DNA of 64,000 nt from Polytrichum commune (Eukaryota > Streptophyta > Polytrichopsida > Polytrichales > Polytrichaceae), in the NCBI GenBank assembly GCA_950295325.1, contig OX485806.1, positions 3,410,001 to 3,474,000 of the forward strand, read 5' to 3'. Made by a program: the position numbers and the translations under genes. The first letter of the stretch is position 1. Every line of letters starts with the position of its first letter. Shown one piece after another: positions 57,661 through 64,000 of this stretch. Below the pieces are notes generated by a model that was given only the letters and a program-made list of their open reading frames with translations, was not told the DNA's origin and did no database searches.

Positions 57661-57905
57661 AGGGGGATCTAGATGGGATGAAAATGGAGCGAGCTTGCAG
57701 GTAATGAGGATTGGTTTGGTCGTGGCTACTATGCCCGCATGCTCTCTTCTCGCCTAAAGCTAGGGGAGTGAAGGCAAGCCGTTTACTATTTTAGTTGACG
57801 TCTAATAGGAGTTTGGATCATGGTGGTGAAGTGGTGAAGTGGTGATGAAGCTAAGAGAGGAAATGGTAGAATTGCAAAAGATAATTGTAACTATGGTATT
57901 GTAAA

Positions 57906-58692
57906 TCATGTGTATGTTGATGAAGTGGGTCTGGTGAAGCCCGAGGGAACAGATCTTGAGGAGGTGATACACAATTGATATAATTCCATAGGTGTGTTGT
58001 ATGGAGCAAGAGTAGCATGACCATTGGAAGCTATCAATTGTTCTTGTTGGAGAGGTCTATCATGTATGGACGAAGACCCGCATGTGCACCACTTGAATGA
58101 ATTTTGAGTAGGAAGGGTGTTTGCAACAATAGAAGATGTGAAAATGCATGTGGTAAGTAGATGGATAATATGAGGTATTATGGTGGATGACTTGTGGAGG
58201 ATTGGATCATTAGGGGTTGGAAGCCTAGGTGAAGATAAAGTATAAAATGATGGAAGTGGAAAGAGACAAAAAGAAACATAGAAGGTATTGAATTGAAGAA
58301 GGTGAAGGGGAAAAATTGCACGTGGGATTTTCGAGTTGAGTATGTGGGGATTTAGAATGTGGGAGATGGATTTATGGGGTGTTGGTAGGGAAGTTGTTGC
58401 GCAAGAGGGACAACAACTCTTGATCATGTGAGGGGTGGTAAAGAGTAAATTTCGGGGAGTGAGGGGAGAGCGGTCTAATGCGTGATGTTGGGGTTGGTGC
58501 AGGAGGTAGGGAAGGAGGAGATTTATGTGGGGTGGGCATTGGTGGACCTAATTTTTGGGTGGCATGTGTGCAAACGGTGTAATCTTGAGTGTGGAGGAGT
58601 GGTGAGGAAGTGGAGTATGGTGGGGAGAGGCTAAGTTGACATAGAAAGATTATGAGTTGGGTTGTGAAGAAGGGTAATAGAGGATAAGGCAA
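57906..58692 (-). other. Open Ser/Pro/Thr-rich minus-strand frames, not recognised
   Basis: Two overlapping minus-strand ORFs (58372-58692 and 57906-58427) are Pro/Ser/Thr/His-rich. The plus strand here is strongly purine-rich (G/A), which by itself keeps the antisense free of stops. No motif supports a protein. I see no other feature in 57060-57900. Confidence 0.25.
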
Positions 58693-59915
58693 TTGTTGGT
58701 GTTAACGGTAATAGAAGTTACCTTTACTAAAGTAGGAAAAGATAAGGGTTAGAGGATAGATAAGGATAAGAGAGAAGGTTCGGAGGAAAATAATCATTGT
58801 TAAAGGTGTGGATTGGTTTTGAAGTAGGGAAATTGAGATAGAGTGGGAAGTAAAAAATTAAGGGGAGAATGATCAATGTTGGGGCGACCCCATTTTGTGT
58901 GAAAATGTTGGTTAGGTTACCATTCTGAAGGAGTGTATTGACACATTTTGAGGTATGTGTATCAAGGAAGGAGTGTATGGTTATGTTGAATGTTTTGTAT
59001 TGATGAATGTTATAATGATAGCATTGTCTCTAGTCTTTGATAATATCTAGTGGTAGTAATTGGGTTAATAAGGGTATGGAGTGATCAGGAGCAAAACTTG
59101 GAAGTACTGCAAGATAGAGGGGAGAATCAGTAAAGGATTTATATTACCATGGCAAGGCATAAGGAAATCAACAAGGTATTATCAAATAGGGTATTCTAAC
59201 TACCGGGTGCTAGAACGGTACTAGGTGCCTTACATTTTGCCAACCTTATAGTACTACTAGGACTATTAGAGTAAGGTAGCCACTATGTGGGTGATGTTAA
59301 CATAGAAGGTTCAAGGAGAAGATACTATGAAAGGTCATCACATGTATGAAGAAGGAGCCGGTAGCAATGTCAAAGACATAGCCTTGGGTAACTAGACAAG
59401 ACATAAGTGAACATAACAACGTAGGATTGGGAGGCAGATCGGGTGGTAGTAGTATCAGTGAGGGTAGTTGGTAATATGCTCTAAATAGTAGCTCAGTAGC
59501 ATGATAGGGTAGAAGACAAGAAGTTGTTAGGACTTAGAAACAAATGAGCAGTTTAGATAACATTAACGAAACTGTATTAGAACCAATAAGGAGACTAGAA
59601 GGTAGAGAGGTAGAAGAAAGCATGGTCCAATAAGAATGTTTGGATCTACCATGGGTAGAATAAACATTTTTTAGTAGTTGGATAGTGGGAATGCGGCTTG
59701 GGTTGATAGTATTGTGGAGAATACATAGGTGGGTTGATGTCACATTAGAGGAGAGGAGAGAAGTGATGCCTTTAGTTCAAGATAATGTTACCCTCACTGG
59801 GAGAGGAGTTGTGTGATATTCATGAGAGAGAGTAAAGGTTGAGGAAACGAAGATAGAGAGTGTAAATGTTGTGGTTGTATGAAACTCTCATTATAATGGC
59901 AACATTTGTGTCAAC
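58693..59915. other. Purine-rich intergenic DNA
   Basis: The plus strand stays G/A-rich with many 'GGTAG' and 'GGAGA' words. No gene recognised. Confidence 0.45.
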
Positions 59916-60371
59916 TTGGTGAACTTTGGGAGTTTTGTGTGGTGTGTAGTCATGCTTGAATGTTTGCTAATGATTTTGGTAGCCATGGAATCGCCTTGTG
60001 ATTGTGCCTATGTCAGTGAGGTCATGCTTGAATGTTTGCTAATGATTTTGGTAGCCATGGAATCGCCTTGTGATTGTGCCTATGTCAGTGAGGTCATGCT
60101 TGAATGTTTGCTAATGATTTTGGTAGCCATGGAATCGCCTTGTGATTGTGCCTATGTCAGTGAGGTCACGGGAGTCAGTCAAATGTGGGCGCTAAAGATT
60201 GCCTTGGGATGTTTGCGGCACTTAACTTGTTTTTGTGGTTTGCAAAGCCTCATGCTTCAACCCCAAAAGTGCAACCTTGGCATCCTTCACCCAAAAAATT
60301 ACCCCTTCAAGGACAAGAAACTAATCTTCGAGCTTGGGTCCAATCTTGAGTCCAAATGTGACACCCATTAA
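59916..60371 (+). CDS. ORF with three tandem 24-residue repeats, not recognised
   Basis: A 151-codon frame. Residues ~12-83 are three exact 24-residue copies (VMLECLLMILVAMESPCDCAYVSE), encoded by three identical 72-bp units at 59949-60164. The first part of each unit is hydrophobic enough for a membrane segment. The remaining ~68 residues show nothing recognisable. Identical units mean the duplication is recent. Because 72 is divisible by three the frame survives, which may be chance. There is no evidence of a promoter. Confidence 0.3.
   Translation: MVNFGSFVWCVVMLECLLMILVAMESPCDCAYVSEVMLECLLMILVAMESPCDCAYVSEVMLECLLMILVAMESPCDCAYVSEVTGVSQMWALKIALGCLRHLTCFCGLQSLMLQPQKCNLGILHPKNYPFKDKKLIFELGSNLESKCDTH
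59949..60164. repeat. 72-bp tandem triplication
   Basis: Three perfect copies starting at 59949, 60021 and 60093 (each starting GTCATGCTTGAATGTTTGC). Perfect identity indicates very recent expansion. Confidence 0.95.
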
Positions 60372-61272
60372 ATTTTGGGTTTGATCTTAATTCTTAAAGA
60401 GAATTCTATTTAAGAGCTCGTTAGCTCATTGTGTGTTAGAGACTATTTTGGAAGTTGGGTGATACTCCTTGGACCTCCTCTTGTCATCATCCCAAAAACT
60501 TTGAGAAAACTTAGGATCTAAAATAGGGTTAGTCCATGGGACCCACCGCCCTAAGTCATGAATCGGGTTGTCCCAGGGTATCTTGGCCCACGTGCTCTTT
60601 GCCTAAGGTAACTTAAGCATTTAAAAAACTTGGGTGACTTGATGCATAAACTCTCAAACTCATCTCTTAGCCAACTCACCAAGATATCGATGCCAATACT
60701 TTAGGCATAACACGATTGAGCCTTTTGGCCAAGACATTACACATGACCCAAGATAAACATTTGAGTGACCTATACTTTTAAATCAATCTCAATTCATCAA
60801 AAAGTTGTGTTTTAAACCCCAAGTTTGATGGCTGGGACGAAACAACCCATACACTGGTTCCTTGGAGACAAGGATTTAGGCATCCAACAAGAAACAAGTG
60901 CATGAGTTGGGTTGTCCAAATCCAAGTTTGATGGACCCAGACTTTGATGTAAATCCACACTTTAAAAGGAAAAGTCACATGTGTCTCCAACACCCATGAT
61001 GACAAAAGACGTAATCGTCATCTTGAATCTCGTAACAGCCACATAACGTAAAAGCTTGCATCATGCATGCTGGAAAGCTGCAGCCAAAAGACTGAGGCCG
61101 CCTTTCGTCCACCAAAAAGACTGTTGTTCTGTTAACCTTGTCATTATTGCAAACATCTCCACCGTTTTACCGCAAATTATCGCACTAAAATTCTAGAGCC
61201 CTCCCGCTTTTGGTCCCGTGTTGGCCTCCCCTCTTTCAAAATAGGTATTATAGGTTGAATTACTAGAACTTA
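60372..61272. other. Intergenic DNA
   Basis: No gene or repeat recognised. Confidence 0.45.
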
Positions 61273-62252
61273 GAGCAAGCCCAGTCGTTCCTGGATCTGT
61301 ATCTGCATCCAGGAATGAAAAGTGGCCTCCCTCCAGGATGCAGATGCAGACCCAGGAAAAACTACCACTATCCTGCTTTCTGCATTCTGGTTGGACTTGG
61401 AAATGGCAGGATTTTACCATTAATGCTCAGAAATCATCCCAAAAAATTTCATGAAATCTTGTTCTTCAACCGGTTATTTCTCAAACTCAACCGGCTCATC
61501 CATGAGGTGTAATTTTTCAGAAGTCTTCATCTTCAACGGGTTATTTCTAAAACTCAACCGGTTCATCTGTAACAGGTGATTTCTCTGAACCCCAAGCCTC
61601 AACCAGGTAATTTCTATGAACCCCAAGCCTCAACCGGTGATTTCTCTGAACCCCGAGCAGGTAATTTCCCCGAACCCCAAGAAACCCCAAGCATGTAATT
61701 TCTCAACCCCAAGCCTCAACCAGTAATTTCTCTGAACTCCAAGCCTCAACCATGTAATTTCTCTGAACCCTAACCCCAAGCAGGTAATTTCTCAACCCCA
61801 AGCCTCACCCGGTAATTTCTCTGAACTCCAAGCCTCAACCAGGTAATTTCTCTGAACCCTAAGCCTCAACCGGTGATTTCTCTGAACCCCAAGCAGGTGA
61901 TTTCCCCGAACCCCAAGAAACCCCGAGCAGGTAATTTCTCAACCCCAAGCCTCAACCGGTAATTACTCTGAACTCCAAGCCTCAACCAGGTAATTTCTCT
62001 AAACCCTAAGCCTCAACCGGTGATTTCTATGAACCTCAAGCAGGTAATTTCTCTAAAGTTCATTGTCCTTTAGCTGATAGCAGGCTCCCTGTATAAGTCG
62101 ACGTTATGCAGGGAGCCTGGCAGTTCCTGCATGATTTTTCATCCTCTTTTGCAATTTGAAGGGACCACTGGGCGTCGTTCCTGCATCCGCATCTGCATCG
62201 CGGATGTAAAAGTGGAGATGCAGATGCGGATGCAGGGTGAGTGGCATTGCCC
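61273..62252. mobile_element. PIF/Harbinger-like MITE (980 bp), TTA-flanked, with internal minisatellite
   Basis: Left end GAGCAAGCCCAGTCGTTCC and right end (inverse of GGGCAATGCCACTCACCC) are related inverted ends, followed on both sides by '..CTG.ATC.G.ATCTGCATC' arms. Direct TTA lies at 61270-61272 and 62253-62255. Each end carries its own small foldback of ATCTGCATCC type. The middle (about 61520-62055) is a degenerate tandem array of 'AGCCTCAACC', 'GGTAATTTCTCTGAACCCCA' words. No transposase. Confidence 0.75.
61520..62055. repeat. Degenerate minisatellite inside the MITE
   Basis: About fifteen irregular copies of a ~32-bp unit, 'CAACC(A)GGTAATTTCTCTGAACCCCAAGCCT'. Shorter forms use 'GAGCAGGTAATTTCCCCGAA'. 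Copies near 61660 and 61910 share the same variant order, which suggests a higher-order duplication of about 250 bp. Confidence 0.8.
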
Positions 62253-62541
62253 TTATAGCATATCCACATCTACTGGTGTGGGCGACCAACAAATGGCTCT
62301 TATCAAGCAAGGACCACTTTTAGTTCCAATTTGATCAGTGATGGCATTGGATTAGTTACTATATGAGGTTGGGTTTTTTTATTGATCAAATTGTGAACAC
62401 ATCCATATTTAGCATTTTGAAGGATATAAGATTTTAGATTCTTAAGAAAAACAAAGAACTCTTCTTCCTATTTGATGCGATGTATAGGTGCAACATTTGT
62501 GAACTTCCTTCCATGATGATTGTTTTGCATTTCTTCTCTAA

Positions 62542-62872
62542 GGGCCACTTCACACACAATATTGAAGGCCCGTGACCATTGCAATCTCTCATTGGTCGAA
62601 AAGGTCAAGACTGTCCAAGTTCACTTCATACTAGAAGGTGAAGGTCTAAAGGTGCAAAGAAATTACCATGGATGAAATGTCTGCATGGATTTCTACGTGG
62701 CAAACTGTATATAATGTTTCATGGTTTGCTGGAATTTGCGTTAGGCCCACCTTCAAGAGGTAGGCATGACACAAATTATGGTAGACCATGTCATTGGTAT
62801 GGCCTTTGGATGAGAATCAAGGGCACTTGCGGTTACATGATCTCGGCTCTTGGCTCATGTGTGAAGTGGCCC
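62542..62872. mobile_element. PIF/Harbinger-like MITE (331 bp), TAA-flanked
   Basis: Starts GGGCCACTTCACACACAAT and ends ATGTGTGAAGTGGCCC, with TAA at 62539-62541 and 62873-62875. Internal sequence ('CCCGTGACCATTGCA', 'TCTCATTGGTCGAAAAGGT') is homologous to 43860-44359, so the two are family members of different length. No coding capacity. Confidence 0.85.
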
Positions 62873-63149
62873 TAAGCTAAAAGGCTAAAGTCTTCCTCAT
62901 CACATAATTACAATGTGCATCATTCACTTGCTATGAAGGAAGGTGCAACCTTAGAAAGCAAGTAGATTCTAAAGCAAAGTTGTGATACTCATTTAAAGAT
63001 CACGATCATGTATGATGGGTGTCCTCAATGAATTTTGTGAACTTCAATGGGGTGGCTTCAACCCAAGGTCCTAACCCAAATCTCATGGGAACTCCGAGGT
63101 TAAGTCGCCTAAGGTTGAAATAATACTCCAATGGGTGACCTTTCTAACA

Positions 63150-63525
63150 CTACACTAAATATGGCATTTAGTGTCATCGATTCTAGCTATCTTGCTCAAT
63201 ACTAATTGTAAACCGCATTATAGCGTCACCAACACTGAATGTTAACACAACATTAATTGTCATCCTTGTAAATTTTAGGGGGATTACAAATTTACAGTGT
63301 TGCAGTTACTGTCACTTAACAAATGCTCTTTCATCCAAATTTCAATCATCCATGACATTATTTCATCACAAGTGGCTAACAAGAGAAGGTATGATTTTGG
63401 CCAATGAATGAACTCATCCATCACCTACGACAGTATTTATCCACTTATTCATAAGAAGTGTTATCCAAAAAGTTACCATAATGACATTAAATACCATATG
63501 ACACTAAATATCATATTTAATGTAG
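63150..63525. mobile_element. Small inverted-repeat element (376 bp)
   Basis: The left end CTACACTAAATATGGCATTTAG is inverted at the right end (TAAATATCATATTTAATGTAG), with further 'TGACACTAAAT' and 'CATTAAATACCATATG' copies inside. It shares the end motif with 54888-55113. Non-coding. Confidence 0.65.
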
Positions 63526-63910
63526 TCGATTTCCGCCCATGATCCACCCGATCATAGCGGGGGTATCCATGTGAACTAAATGTTGTGAACCAACCATGTG
63601 AGAACCTAGGGGAGATTGGTGCCAACTGGCTTGTCAACACCCTTTCAAGGTGTTCGTTTTCGAAACAAGGTAGTAGTTGTCGGGGGGCTCTAATTCTCAT
63701 AATGTTTGTTTTGGGATATAAACGTAGACAAACTTCAAAATGAAGCAACACCAAGAATTGTGCCAGTGGCAACATAGAGTTGTCTTCCTTTCTTCTTTTC
63801 AGCTAATTTTATGTAAGCAAGTTTAAATTTGAAAAATAATCATAATGAAGATTGCAAATGTTTGACTCTTTAGGTAAAATTATTTATTCATGTAGATTTG
63901 TGGTCTAAAA
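63526..63910. other. Intergenic DNA
   Basis: A 100-codon minus-strand frame (63473-63775) overlaps the MITE end and has no recognisable motif. Confidence 0.4.
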
Positions 63911-63957
63911 ATACATACATACATACATACATACATACATGTGTGTGTGTGTGTGTA
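63911..63957. repeat. Compound microsatellite (ATAC)n(GT)n
   Basis: About seven ATAC units followed by about eight GT units. Confidence 0.95.
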
Positions 63958-64000
63958 ATTCGAATGATACAAAAAGATATCAAATTTGATACTTGTTTTA

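Noticed and set aside
57551-57757. Glycine-rich protein
   Set aside because: The glycine tract is only the 17-G homopolymer; no other protein character.
59949-60164. CRISPR-like array
   Set aside because: Units are contiguous with no spacers, in a plant genome.

Overview
The window looks like repeat-rich nuclear DNA from a land plant. Evidence: an intronless plant-type histone H3 gene, NLR-type (NB-ARC/LRR) resistance gene relics, a Ty3/gypsy element with a 2.1-kb LTR, and many short inverted-repeat transposons with TAA/TTA target duplications. The H3 has tyrosine at position 41 and S87/L90, unlike the F41/S87/A90 of flowering-plant H3.1. The LRR style (repeated 'LTSLTTL..C.SLT.IP..LGN' units) and a DUF7869-like relic also recall mosses, lycophytes or ferns. 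A non-seed plant is therefore my best guess, held loosely.

Layout. 1-8097 (minus): the 5' part of a Ty3/gypsy element (LTR, primer-binding site, gag-pol in one frame with a single stop), cut by the left window edge before any integrase. 8098-~18240 (plus): a ~10-kb non-LTR retrotransposon and the most interesting object here. It has an intact ORF1, then an ORF2 that in order shows hydrophobic segments, a 2A-type 'ribosome-skipping' motif, an APE endonuclease, a reverse transcriptase (RT), a PCIF1-like methyltransferase-type domain, RNase H, a CCHC finger and a restriction-like endonuclease (REL). Two endonucleases in one LINE is the hallmark of the Dualen/RandI group described from green algae. 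This copy is dead: frameshifts, three nonsense codons and a deletion that removes RT motif A. 18241-19987: an LTR relic with a ~40-bp minisatellite. 20263-20986 and 53544-54240: two near-identical ~0.7-kb terminal-inverted-repeat elements. 22585-23810: a DUF7869-like relic. 24906-30805: an NLR pseudogene split by at least three inverted-repeat transposons and a foldback. 32180-32550: a 41-bp minisatellite. 34942-36868: a 1.9-kb TIR element. 38013-38980: two foldback elements ending in G-runs and C-runs. 42213-42623: histone H3, the only gene here that looks intact and functional. 43860-44359, 61273-62252 and 62542-62872: more TWA-flanked elements. 46130-47130: an LRR pseudogene. 47740-52430: a diverged ~1.5-kb segmental duplication. 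56-60 kb: unrecognised low-complexity ORFs. The rest is AT-rich intergenic DNA.

Apart from H3 there is no sign of a host operon or pathway. The biology is that of transposable elements nested in and around decaying resistance genes. All calls come from reading the sequence; no database search was possible.
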